Assembly: GCA_963739345.1 (NCBI GenBank)
Contig: CAVUAA010000001.1
Coordinates: 682,001 to 746,000 of the forward strand
DNA length: 64,000 nt
DNA from: CAVUAA01 sp963739345
GTDB taxonomy: Bacteria; Chlamydiota; Chlamydiia; Chlamydiales; JAFEGQ01
Direction: 5' to 3'
Shown here: piece by piece, positions 42,767 through 50,426 of the stretch
How positions within the stretch are numbered: the first letter of the stretch is position 1
Layout of the letters: each line of letters begins with the position of its first letter
Translations under genes and position numbers: made by a program
Notes under the pieces: generated by a model
Told to the model about the DNA's origin: nothing
Databases searched by the model: none
Seen by the model: the letters and a program-made list of their open reading frames with translations, nothing else

Positions 42767-43587
42767 AGCTCTACGATCGCCGACAGGCCAAGTACCATCC
42801 GCGCGCTCTGGACTTCTTCCCACTGCTCATCACTCAGTAAACCCTGCCCGCACGTAATCTTACCACAAACGGCCCAAGAGCCAGACAGTAGGCGCATCAG
42901 AACCTGCGGTCGACTGAGCACGCAATACACCTGGGAATTTTTCGCCAACCATTTGAGTTGCTCGGTAGTACCAAACGTCACTGGCTCACTGCCGGCCACA
43001 GCCTGAACCAGGCATGCTGTGACTCCCACCAGCAACTTCCCTTCTTCCTTGGTTGGCTTCCGTTTAGACGTCTTTTGATCCCTGTAAACGGTAAGTAGCT
43101 CACCGATTTCGGTCTTGAGTGCGTCGTCTAGAGCAATCGTCGATGTAACAACTTTTTTGCCCACATTCGTCACCAGCGAGTTCCATAACTTATCCCTGTT
43201 ATCGATTCGCTTTACAGACACGTGCTGCTTCCTGTGCGATGGAAAGAGCTTGGTCTTCAGCCACCTTTTGCCGAGAACATAGCCAGCTCCAACCAGTGCC
43301 TGCAAGCTTGGATTTGTTGCTACCCGAACGCGGAGCCCTCCCCATACCACAGTGCCACCAAGTCGGAGGAGATTGGTCCACCGAAGGGGGCTACGAACAA
43401 CGCTAAGGAGGCCGTAGATGGCTAGCGCATCGAGGGTGTAGACCACCGCCTTCTCTGGGCCCCGCTGGTACGTGGTGCCTGCAAAGACAAGGAGGGTGAG
43501 GCTCTTAGGGATAGGTGAGTGCATGCACGCAAGGAAGAGGGCGTCGTAGGCTAGTGTCTGTGCTGAATCTCGGCTAATAATATCCAT
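42763..43587 (-). CDS. Membrane-associated hypothetical protein (longer of a duplicated pair)
   Basis: 274 residues. The first 24 residues (MDIISRDSAQTLAYDALFLA plus CMHS) are identical to those of the next gene. Two moderately hydrophobic stretches occur at about 25-45 and 50-95, separated by RGPEKA. The C-terminal 150 residues are soluble and unrecognised. A short soluble N-terminus followed by closely spaced hydrophobic segments recalls type III-secreted inclusion-membrane proteins, but the segments are weak. No known domain. Its upstream region is a 119/120-identical copy of that of the neighbour, evidence of recent duplication. Confidence 0.75.
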   Translation of the reverse strand: MDIISRDSAQTLAYDALFLACMHSPIPKSLTLLVFAGTTYQRGPEKAVVYTLDALAIYGLLSVVRSPLRWTNLLRLGGTVVWGGLRVRVATNPSLQALVGAGYVLGKRWLKTKLFPSHRKQHVSVKRIDNRDKLWNSLVTNVGKKVVTSTIALDDALKTEIGELLTVYRDQKTSKRKPTKEEGKLLVGVTACLVQAVAGSEPVTFGTTEQLKWLAKNSQVYCVLSRPQVLMRLLSGSWAVCGKITCGQGLLSDEQWEEVQSARMVLGLSAIVEL

Positions 43588-43635
43588 TCAAGAAATAATA
43601 GACGAATTGATCGGTTTAGATCAATTCAAAAACTA
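43516..43635. repeat. 120-bp direct repeat, copy A
   Basis: Matches 44049-44168 at 119 of 120 positions, same orientation. It covers the first 24 codons and leader of the longer gene. It includes the hairpin GAATTGATC-GGTTTA-GATCAATTC (43604-43627). Confidence 0.95.
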
Positions 43636-43715
43636 GCCACCCCATCCATCGACAACTACTCTAGCTTAGTAAACTGCTTCTCTCCGCGCTGTTGGGAACG
43701 CAAGCCTTCTAATTT

Positions 43716-44120
43716 CTATAATTCGGCTTGCTCTGCCGATCGTTCGGCGTCCAACGGCTTCCGAGTCCTCTCCTCTTCCGATTTCTTCTTAGGCGGGGAG
43801 TAAAAGGTTGCGCGCATGTAGTTGTTGAACCAGCGCTGGCCAGTCTCGGATCCCCATATCACGCGCCCGCCCAACCAAACGGATGCGCCGCCACCGATCA
43901 GGGTATCGGTCCAGCGGATAGGACGCTGAGCGAGCTGGAGAAGGCCATAAATCGCCAGGGCGTCGAGGCTATAGATAGTGGCATCAACCGGGTCCCGCTG
44001 GTAGGCGGTGACGGCAAAGGTGAGAAGGGTTACAAACTTCGGGACGGATGAGTGCATGCACGCAAGGAAGAGGGCGTCGTAGGCTAGTGTCTGTGCTGAA
44101 TCTCGGCTAATAATATCCAT
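43716..44120 (-). CDS. Membrane-associated hypothetical protein (shorter of a duplicated pair)
   Basis: 134 residues. The N-terminal 24 residues equal those of the 274-residue paralog, and similarity continues (TLLTFAVTAYQRDPVD; YSLDALAIYGLLQLAQRPIRW) to about residue 80. Its C-terminus is different: polar and charged, ending KKKSEEERTRKPLDAERSAE. It lacks the soluble domain of the paralog, so it may be a truncated copy or a separate small membrane protein. It follows accC by 46 bases on the same strand. Confidence 0.72.
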   Translation of the reverse strand: MDIISRDSAQTLAYDALFLACMHSSVPKFVTLLTFAVTAYQRDPVDATIYSLDALAIYGLLQLAQRPIRWTDTLIGGGASVWLGGRVIWGSETGQRWFNNYMRATFYSPPKKKSEEERTRKPLDAERSAEQAEL

Positions 44121-44168
44121 GCAAGAAATAATAGACGAATTGATCGGTTTAGATCAATTCAAAAACTA
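44049..44168. repeat. 120-bp direct repeat, copy B
   Basis: Partner of 43516-43635. Its right end includes the stop codon of accC (44166-44168). It carries the hairpin GAATTGATC-GGTTTA-GATCAATTC (44137-44160), which in this position can terminate the accBC transcript. Confidence 0.95.
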
Positions 44169-45545
44169 ATTTCCACCCGATGATGTATTGTCGAATTTGA
44201 AGCCGCTCTCGATGAGGGCGTCGACGTAGGCAAGGTCGTACGCCTTGCCACCGTTGAAGGCGGGGTCGTCCATCATGTAGGTGTGGAACGGGATGGTGGT
44301 GTGGATGCCGGTGATGTGGAACTCGCGGAGGCACCGCTTGGCGGTGGTGATGGCTTCGGCGCGGGTGGTGCCGCGGACGATCAGCTTGGCGATCATGGAA
44401 TCGTAGTAGGGGGGAATGGTGTAGCCGCTATAGCAGGCGGTGTCGATGCGGACGTTGGGGCCGCCAGGGGGGATGAAATGGTCTAGCTTGCCGGGTGAGG
44501 GGGTGAAGCCGGTGGCTGGATTTTCGGCGTTGATGCGGAGCTGGATGACGTGCCCTTTGAACTCGACATCTTTCTGCTTTTTTCTCAGCGTCTTGCCCAT
44601 GGCAACGCGGAGCTGCTCGCGGATAAGGTCGATGCCGGTGAGCTCTTCCGAGACGGTGTGCTCCACCTGAATCCGGGTGTTCATCTCCATGAAGTAGAAC
44701 TCGCCGTCCCGGTCGAGAAGAAACTCAACGGTGCCGGCGGAGTAGTAGTTAGCATGTTTGGCGATGTTGACGGCGGCGGTCCCCATGGCGCGGCGCAGTT
44801 TGGCTGAGACGACGGGGCTTGGGCTCTCTTCGATCAGCTTTTGGCGGCGCCGTTGCATGGTGCAGTCCCGCTCGCCGAGGTGGATGACGTTCCCCTTCTT
44901 GTCGCCGATGATCTGCACTTCGATGTGACGGGGATTAAGGATCATCTTCTCGAGGTAGACGTCGGGGTTGCCAAAACAGACCTCTGCTTCAGCGCGCGCA
45001 GCGACAAACATCTTCCGGAACTCTGCGTGGTTGTGGGCGATGCGGATGCCGCGGCCTCCTCCACCTGCGACCGCTTTGATGAAGACGGGATAGCCAATCT
45101 TCGCGATCTCTTTTTCGGCAGCCGCGATGTCAGAGACAACTCCTTTGGAACCGGGAATGACGGGGCATTTGGCGGCGCGGGCGGTCGCCTTGGCGCGCGC
45201 CTTGTCGCCAAGCGCTTCGATGGCTGCAGCGGAGGGGCCGATAAAGTTGACGCCGCACGACTCGCAGATGGAGGCAAAGTGGGCGTTCTCGGCTAGAAAT
45301 CCGTAGCCGGGGTGGACGGCGTCTGCACCGGTGATCTCGCAGGCGGAGAGAATGTTGGAGAACTTAAGATAAGACTCAGCTGAGGGTGCTTTCCCAATGC
45401 AGATCGCCTCATCGGCCTGTAGGACATGCAGCGCTTCTGCGTCTGGCTCGGAGTAGACGGCGACGGTCTGCAGACCGAGGTCGTGACAGGCGCGAATGAT
45501 ACGGACGGCGATTTCGCCCCGGTTAGCGATCAATACCTTGCGCAT
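44166..45545 (-). CDS. accC: Acetyl-CoA carboxylase, biotin carboxylase subunit
   Basis: 459 residues, close to the E. coli length of 449. The N-terminal KVLIANRGEIAVRIIRACHDLG, the ATP-grasp loop AVAGGGGRGIRIAH, the EKMILNPRHIEVQIIGD and the active-site MEMNTRIQVEHTVSEELTG are complete; individually these are family landmarks. It carboxylates the biotin of AccB, the first step of fatty-acid synthesis. It lies four bases downstream of accB, the usual operon, and this order with efp and rpe nearby matches Chlamydia. Confidence 0.97.
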   Translation of the reverse strand: MRKVLIANRGEIAVRIIRACHDLGLQTVAVYSEPDAEALHVLQADEAICIGKAPSAESYLKFSNILSACEITGADAVHPGYGFLAENAHFASICESCGVNFIGPSAAAIEALGDKARAKATARAAKCPVIPGSKGVVSDIAAAEKEIAKIGYPVFIKAVAGGGGRGIRIAHNHAEFRKMFVAARAEAEVCFGNPDVYLEKMILNPRHIEVQIIGDKKGNVIHLGERDCTMQRRRQKLIEESPSPVVSAKLRRAMGTAAVNIAKHANYYSAGTVEFLLDRDGEFYFMEMNTRIQVEHTVSEELTGIDLIREQLRVAMGKTLRKKQKDVEFKGHVIQLRINAENPATGFTPSPGKLDHFIPPGGPNVRIDTACYSGYTIPPYYDSMIAKLIVRGTTRAEAITTAKRCLREFHITGIHTTIPFHTYMMDDPAFNGGKAYDLAYVDALIESGFKFDNTSSGGN

Positions 45546-45549
45546 GGGG

Positions 45550-45996
45550 CTACCCTACTCTAAAGAGTTTGGCGCCGAACTCGACGGGGTGACTGGTCTC
45601 GAGAAGGACCTCTTTGATCACTCCCTTCACACCAGATTTGACCTCGTTCATTACCTTCATCGCCTCGACAATACAGACGACAGTATCTTCCGAGACGGTG
45701 TCGCCCACCTTGACAAACGAGTCGGCTTCTGGCGAGGGAGCGCCGTAGAAGGTGCCTACCATGGGAGCAGTGATGAACGTGCCAGACTCCACAGCTGGCG
45801 CAGGTGCGGCAACGGCTGGCGCAGCTGCTGCGGCAGGTGGTGGTGGTGGAGGTGCGTGATGGTGAACGACGGGCGCGTCGGGCGCACCGCGATCGATTTC
45901 GATCTCCTCATCGCCCACCTTGAGACGGACACGGGAGGCGCCAGCTTTGTCCATTGCGGCCATCAGCTCTTTCACTTTCTTGAGATCGAATTCCAT
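45550..45996 (-). CDS. accB: Biotin carboxyl carrier protein of acetyl-CoA carboxylase
   Basis: 148 residues. The biotinylation site VEAMKVMNEVKSGVKG is intact with the lysine in the canonical AMKM-like context (AMKV here). A proline/alanine-rich linker (PPPPPAAAAAPAVAAPAPA) connects it to an N-terminal helical segment. I chose the ATG at 45996; a TTG two codons upstream is possible. AccB passes the carboxyl group from AccC to the carboxyltransferase. It overlaps nothing but sits four bases before accC. Confidence 0.95.
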   Translation of the reverse strand: MEFDLKKVKELMAAMDKAGASRVRLKVGDEEIEIDRGAPDAPVVHHHAPPPPPPAAAAAPAVAAPAPAVESGTFITAPMVGTFYGAPSPEADSFVKVGDTVSEDTVVCIVEAMKVMNEVKSGVKGVIKEVLLETSHPVEFGAKLFRVG

Positions 45997-46014
45997 TCGC
46001 AATTACCCCTTTCC

Positions 46015-46572
46015 CTACACTCGTTGAATGAACTCGCCTGCGCGAGTGTCTACTTTCAAAATATCGCCCACCTCGACGAACGGAGGCACTTCCACTTTCG
46101 CACCAGTCTCTAAGATGGCAATCTTGGTCACATTAGCGACCGGCACTCTCGACTTTCTCGCCTCTTCCATCTTGGAGACAGCCAATTCTAAGAAGGCGGG
46201 AAGCTCAACGGTGAAGACCTGGTCACCGTAAAAAATAGCCTTCACCTGGATCCCCTCTTTGAGGTAGTTGACGCTCTCCCCAATCACCTTAGGGGGGACG
46301 GTCACATTGTCGAGCTGGTCAACGTCGAGGAACAAATAATCTTTTCCGTCGAGGTAGAGGTATTCAAGAGTTTTCTCCGAGACCGACACCTCTTTGACGG
46401 GGCTGTCGGGCTTGAAGCTCTTCTCAATGATCTCATCGGTGGTCAGATCGCGAAGTTTTGTTTTGACAAAGGGGGCCCCCTTGGCGCTCACCTTGACGGC
46501 TGACTCCACTCGGTAGAGTTTCCCTCTTAAGGAAATGGTCATCCCTGGACTTATTGAAAGATTTGCTGCCAT
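46015..46572 (-). CDS. efp: Elongation factor P
   Basis: 185 residues from the ATG at 46572 (a longer frame reaches 46623 but adds an atypical leader). Domain I contains ISLRGKLYRVESAVKVSAKG with the modification-loop region KGAPFVKTKLRDL; no lysine at the exact E. coli position can be confirmed by eye. Domains II and III follow (LYLDGKDYLFLDVDQLDNVTV; ILETGAKVEVPPFVEVGDI). EF-P relieves ribosome stalling at polyproline stretches, which are abundant in this window's proteins. It is 18 bases from accB on the same strand, as in Chlamydia. Confidence 0.95.
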   Translation of the reverse strand: MAANLSISPGMTISLRGKLYRVESAVKVSAKGAPFVKTKLRDLTTDEIIEKSFKPDSPVKEVSVSEKTLEYLYLDGKDYLFLDVDQLDNVTVPPKVIGESVNYLKEGIQVKAIFYGDQVFTVELPAFLELAVSKMEEARKSRVPVANVTKIAILETGAKVEVPPFVEVGDILKVDTRAGEFIQRV

Positions 46573-46686
46573 ATCCGCCTCTGTTTGTGACAATAGTAGA
46601 CGCCACTCCCCTTTTCTGCACACAAAAAAGACCTAGACAGTGGGAGGATGGAGTGGTAGCGTTTTGGTCAAATCAGAGGAATTCGA

Positions 46687-46905
46687 ATGACCAGAGAGAA
46701 ATCGATCACACCAGCACTTGTAACGACGCTGGTGATAGCAAGCGCTGCCTACTATTTTCGTAAAGAGATTGGACAGGGTCTATCAAAACTCCAAGCGGTG
46801 GCGAAGCAGGCGTTTGAGGAGATGGACTTCGAGACAGACTACTCGTTTGACTTGGACCTACCCGACCTCCCGCAACCGCCGCCCCAAATGCCAGCAATGA
46901 GCTAG
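46687..46905 (+). CDS. Small single-pass membrane protein
   Basis: 72 residues. One hydrophobic helix (ALVTTLVIASAAYYF) is followed by a polar, acidic and proline-rich tail (LDLDLPDLPQPPPQMPAMS). A good ribosome site AGAGGAATTCG precedes the ATG. Divergent from efp. No family recognised. The protein would face the cytoplasm or periplasm with its tail, which cannot be decided. Its 3' end overlaps the convergent rpe gene by four bases. Confidence 0.6.
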   Translation: MTREKSITPALVTTLVIASAAYYFRKEIGQGLSKLQAVAKQAFEEMDFETDYSFDLDLPDLPQPPPQMPAMS

Positions 46906-47555
46906 GCGCCCCGCAGCCCTTCGATGGTAGTCGCTAGATCGGGCTGTTTGAAGAGGTAGCTGCCGACGACGAAGACGTTGGCGCCGGCTGTTTTACTCTG
47001 CTTGATGGTCTGCTCGTCGATCCCGCCGTCCACTTCTATGTCCATGTCGATATTTAGCTTGTCGCACGCATCGCGCAAGAATCGCACTTTGTCGAGCATC
47101 TCTGGCATGAATTTTTGCCCGCCGAAGCCGGGATTAACGGTCATCATGAGCATCATGTCGCACTGATCGAGGTATCTGAGGGTGAACTCTACAGAGGTTT
47201 CAGGGGAAAATGCGAGCCCCGCCTTGCAATTGGCCCGACGGATGTAGTCGAGGGTCTCGGAGACGTTTTCGGTCGACTCAAAATGGATGGTGATTGAGTT
47301 GGCTCCCGCTTTGACGAACGGTTCGATGAAGTTGTAGGGTTCGTAGATCATCAGATGAATATCGAGGGGAATGTCGGTGGAGCGACGGACGGCGGCGACG
47401 GCAGCGGGCCCCATGCTCAGATTGGGAACGAAATGTCCATCCATCACATCGAGATGGAGCTGGTCGGCGCCCGCATCGGCGCACCGTTTGGCTTCTGCGC
47501 CTAAATTGGCGAAGTCACTGGCGAGGAGGGAGGGGTGGATCCGTGTGTCAGGCAT
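46902..47555 (-). CDS. rpe: Ribulose-phosphate 3-epimerase
   Basis: 217 residues. The beta-barrel start IHPSLLASDFANLGAE, the metal/active-site HLDVMDGHFVPNLSMGP, MLMMTVNPGFGGQKF and VDGGIDEQT are all present. It interconverts ribulose-5-phosphate and xylulose-5-phosphate in the pentose phosphate pathway. The start overlaps the 3' end of the 628-residue unknown by eight bases, implying an operon. Position next to efp-accBC matches CT121-CT124. Confidence 0.97.
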   Translation of the reverse strand: MPDTRIHPSLLASDFANLGAEAKRCADAGADQLHLDVMDGHFVPNLSMGPAAVAAVRRSTDIPLDIHLMIYEPYNFIEPFVKAGANSITIHFESTENVSETLDYIRRANCKAGLAFSPETSVEFTLRYLDQCDMMLMMTVNPGFGGQKFMPEMLDKVRFLRDACDKLNIDMDIEVDGGIDEQTIKQSKTAGANVFVVGSYLFKQPDLATTIEGLRGA

Positions 47556-49434
47556 GTGCGAGCTGGGGTTGTTCGACGACTTGTTTTAGCCCATCGATAA
47601 GTTGTTGGCGAGTGTTCTCTGACTCGCCGCGGTAGAGGAAGCCGAGACAGCGGTGGTCGAGGACGGTGAGCTCTACGCTAGCGAGTTGAATAGTGGGAAT
47701 ATCAAGGAGACGGACGATGTCCCACAGCTCGTCCCGAATCCCTCGGGTGCCGATGATCATGAGGTAGAGGCAGTCGGCCTCTTTGCGAATCAGGAACTGC
47801 CCACGGCGGTCGAGTCCTTCAATCAGTAGAAGGAAGAATTTGGCGAGATAGTCGGGTTGCAGCACGGAACGCATCACACCAGGTGTGAGTGCGTGAAAGA
47901 AGTTCTCCAGCACCAGCTGGTGACTTGCGGCGGTGGCGCCGAGATGAGCCTGCACTTTATCGAGTAACTCGTGCTGCTTTTGAATCATGCCGCCGTAGAA
48001 ATCCCGAAATTCGCCGAAGATGAGTTCGAGGTCTTTGACGAGCGCCTGCCGCCCTTGATAGACGTCGAGCGACTGGTCGCCGCGAAGGAACGGCGGTTTG
48101 GGAAGGGAGACGCGGAGGACTGTGGCCTCCTTCGGGTAGCGCCTACGCACGTGGCCCACTATCCGCTGGCTCTCAATTTCATAGTGAAATGACTTGTGGG
48201 CTGCACGGAGAATGTCTTTGAGCGGCTCAGCTCCGGGGCGGAGGACGCGGAGGACAACGACGTTGAAGGTAATCGCCCGGGAGGCTTGGTGAAGATAGCT
48301 AATGATCACCTGAGGCAGGTCGCGCAAGTATTTGAGCTGATCAGAGAGGGTAACGATGTGACGGAGTACCTCCTCCTCATTGCGAGGCATAAAGATGGGA
48401 TGCATCTTCTGCTCGACGTGCGCCTTGATGTAGCTCGGAAGGCCCCGACGGAGCCGGTGCAGATCGGCAGAACTAATCTGTGCACCACAGTTCAACTCCA
48501 CCTCAAGATAGAGTGTGCGGATCGCATCGCCTCGGGTTCCGTTGGAGAGAAACGAGTCATCAACAGCCACCACGTCGGGAAGAAAGGTGCGGATCGCCTG
48601 CATCATATGTGCGCTCCCACACACTTCTCCGGCCGTAAGAAAGTTCATGCCGCAAAAGACCCCAAGCACCTGCCGCTGCCCTTCAGCACCGCGCAAATGC
48701 ACCCGGAGCACCTTAATGGCAATGTGCCGCCGATCAGGATTCTCCTTCACCTGCTCCCGCAGCAACCGACGGAAGTGGTAGTGGAGACAAATGATCCGGC
48801 TCATCTGCCGACACTCGTGTGCTTCGCGAAATGGAGAGGGGCACATGACGAGGAAGTGTTGCATCTCGTGCATCAAATCGCCCCCAAACTCGGCGGGACG
48901 GCGGCGCATGAGATAGCCAATGTGCTCCTGAATGGCAGCGGTCTTGGCGTCTGGCGTCAACCCTTTTACCTCAAGAATGCGATTGGCGTGATGGGCCGAG
49001 CAGACACCAAGGCGAATTTCGCTAGCCAAAATGGGAAGGTTGCGACGGAGGATGATCAAATCCTCAGCGCTCTCCACCCGCACCACCACCTCAGCGAGAT
49101 TGAGCATGTGGGGGCTGATCTCGGGCATTTCAAAGTCGTATGAGGTGAGGAGAGTGGGCTCGAGCTGGCGGCCAGGCAGAAGCCACTGCCGAATGAGGCT
49201 GAAGAAGAACTGTGAAACATTGAGACGACAGCGACAGAGAAGTTGAAACGAGAGATCAAAGGGAGGCTCCGCAAAATTCCCCCATTTAAAAATGGGAAGC
49301 TCTCCCTGCTGCCAGCCGTCGGGAAACATCCATTCCAGACTGGCCCGAATCATCTCGATGTGCCGACCGGTCGAGGGATGGGTCGCTGCAGAATCAAAAC
49401 GGGTGACGATTTGGGGCACTTTGGACATCGCCAT
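47548..49434 (-). CDS. Large conserved-looking protein of unknown function
   Basis: 628 residues without signal peptide or clear transmembrane helices. It is rich in histidine, arginine and aromatic residues (MLHEMQHFLVMCP, HAEHQHF-type runs are not repeated elsewhere). Landmarks are ICLHYHFRRLLREQ, LRVHLRGAEGQRQVLGVFCG and VVAVDDSFLSNG. No catalytic motif is obvious. Codon bias matches the core genes, and it forms an operon with rpe, which argues for a real, old gene. It may be a chlamydia-specific protein; I do not recognise a family. Confidence 0.72.
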   Translation of the reverse strand: MAMSKVPQIVTRFDSAATHPSTGRHIEMIRASLEWMFPDGWQQGELPIFKWGNFAEPPFDLSFQLLCRCRLNVSQFFFSLIRQWLLPGRQLEPTLLTSYDFEMPEISPHMLNLAEVVVRVESAEDLIILRRNLPILASEIRLGVCSAHHANRILEVKGLTPDAKTAAIQEHIGYLMRRRPAEFGGDLMHEMQHFLVMCPSPFREAHECRQMSRIICLHYHFRRLLREQVKENPDRRHIAIKVLRVHLRGAEGQRQVLGVFCGMNFLTAGEVCGSAHMMQAIRTFLPDVVAVDDSFLSNGTRGDAIRTLYLEVELNCGAQISSADLHRLRRGLPSYIKAHVEQKMHPIFMPRNEEEVLRHIVTLSDQLKYLRDLPQVIISYLHQASRAITFNVVVLRVLRPGAEPLKDILRAAHKSFHYEIESQRIVGHVRRRYPKEATVLRVSLPKPPFLRGDQSLDVYQGRQALVKDLELIFGEFRDFYGGMIQKQHELLDKVQAHLGATAASHQLVLENFFHALTPGVMRSVLQPDYLAKFFLLLIEGLDRRGQFLIRKEADCLYLMIIGTRGIRDELWDIVRLLDIPTIQLASVELTVLDHRCLGFLYRGESENTRQQLIDGLKQVVEQPQLAHA

Positions 49435-49462
49435 CTAGATTAAGACTCTTTAAAAAATAAGA

Positions 49463-50233
49463 TCAAGTTTCAAAAACTGGCACCGCCGCAGGTGTTGCGG
49501 CGCCACGAATCCAAGTCCCCCCCTCATCGGTCCGAAAGGAGCGAACCAACAACGGGAGATCGTTAATCTCAGCCAGAGCGACCGCGCGAGGGTGGAGGAC
49601 CGGATGGGCCGCCCGCTCACAAATCGCCAGCGCCTCTGTATAGGTAAGAGAGTCAATTCGGCGAGCACGTGGAAAATGATTGGGGTCCATCTCGTAAACC
49701 CCATCAACTTCTTTATAGAACTCCACCTGCACAGCCTCAAGGGCCACTGCTAGAGCAACAGCACTCGTGTCAGACCCCCCTCTACCGAGGGTGGTGATCT
49801 CGCGCGCCTCGCTCACCCCCTGAAATCCCGCTACAATCACCACGCGACCCGCCTCCAAGTGAGGGAGCAGGCGGTGAGGGCGGACACCAAGAATACGAGC
49901 CTCCGTATGGTCAGACGTGGTGAGAATCCCCGACTGGCTGCCAGTAAAACTGACCGCCTCCTGTCCCCGCTTTGCCAGCGCCATGGCGAGAAGTGAGATG
50001 CTGATTCTCTCCCCTACAGAAACCAGCATATCCATTTCTCGCTTAGGCGGTTGCGGATTTACAGAGGTAGCAAGACGGACAAGCTGATTGGTCATATCTC
50101 CCATCGCACTCACCACCGCAACCACACTTGAATATTCTTGAAGACGCCGCTCAATAATAACAGCCATTTCACCAAACGCCTCCGGCGTTGCCACTGCCGC
50201 CCCGCCGAACTTCAGCACTATTCTTTTGTCCAT
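49463..50233 (-). CDS. Aspartokinase-like amino-acid kinase lacking ACT domains
   Basis: 256 residues. The amino-acid-kinase fold of aspartokinase is visible: KFGGAAVATPEAF (usually KFGGTSV), VVSAMGDMTNQLV, SVGERISISLLAMAL, TLGRGGSDTSAVALAVAL and DGVYEMDPNHFPRARRI. The chain ends about where the catalytic domain does, so the two regulatory ACT domains of ordinary LysC (about 400-450 residues) are missing. It would phosphorylate aspartate at the start of lysine/diaminopimelate synthesis but escape lysine or threonine feedback. It is isolated on the minus strand, divergent from rpsA. Confidence 0.85.
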   Translation of the reverse strand: MDKRIVLKFGGAAVATPEAFGEMAVIIERRLQEYSSVVAVVSAMGDMTNQLVRLATSVNPQPPKREMDMLVSVGERISISLLAMALAKRGQEAVSFTGSQSGILTTSDHTEARILGVRPHRLLPHLEAGRVVIVAGFQGVSEAREITTLGRGGSDTSAVALAVALEAVQVEFYKEVDGVYEMDPNHFPRARRIDSLTYTEALAICERAAHPVLHPRAVALAEINDLPLLVRSFRTDEGGTWIRGAATPAAVPVFET

Positions 50234-50363
50234 GTCATCATTGTAGAATGATGCAATCTCCTGCGTCTATAGGTTTAACCTCCGGCACTCCCCGCAAATC
50301 GATTCTCGAGCAGCTCGCGACGGCCAAAAATCCAACTTGTGTGGCCTGCCAAGGGTTTTCTCC

Positions 50364-50392
50364 TTGAGGATATGGCACGTCTCTGCTAATGT
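50364..50392 (+). promoter_or_regulatory. Sigma-70-type promoter of rpsA
   Basis: TTGAGG (50364-50369), a 17-base spacer and TAATGT (50387-50392) lie 34 bases ahead of the rpsA ATG. A ribosome site AAAGGAGAAC follows. The assignment is by match to the consensus only. Confidence 0.6.
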
Positions 50393-50426
50393 GCTCGGTC
50401 TTGCGTTGAAAGGAGAACGAGCACAC

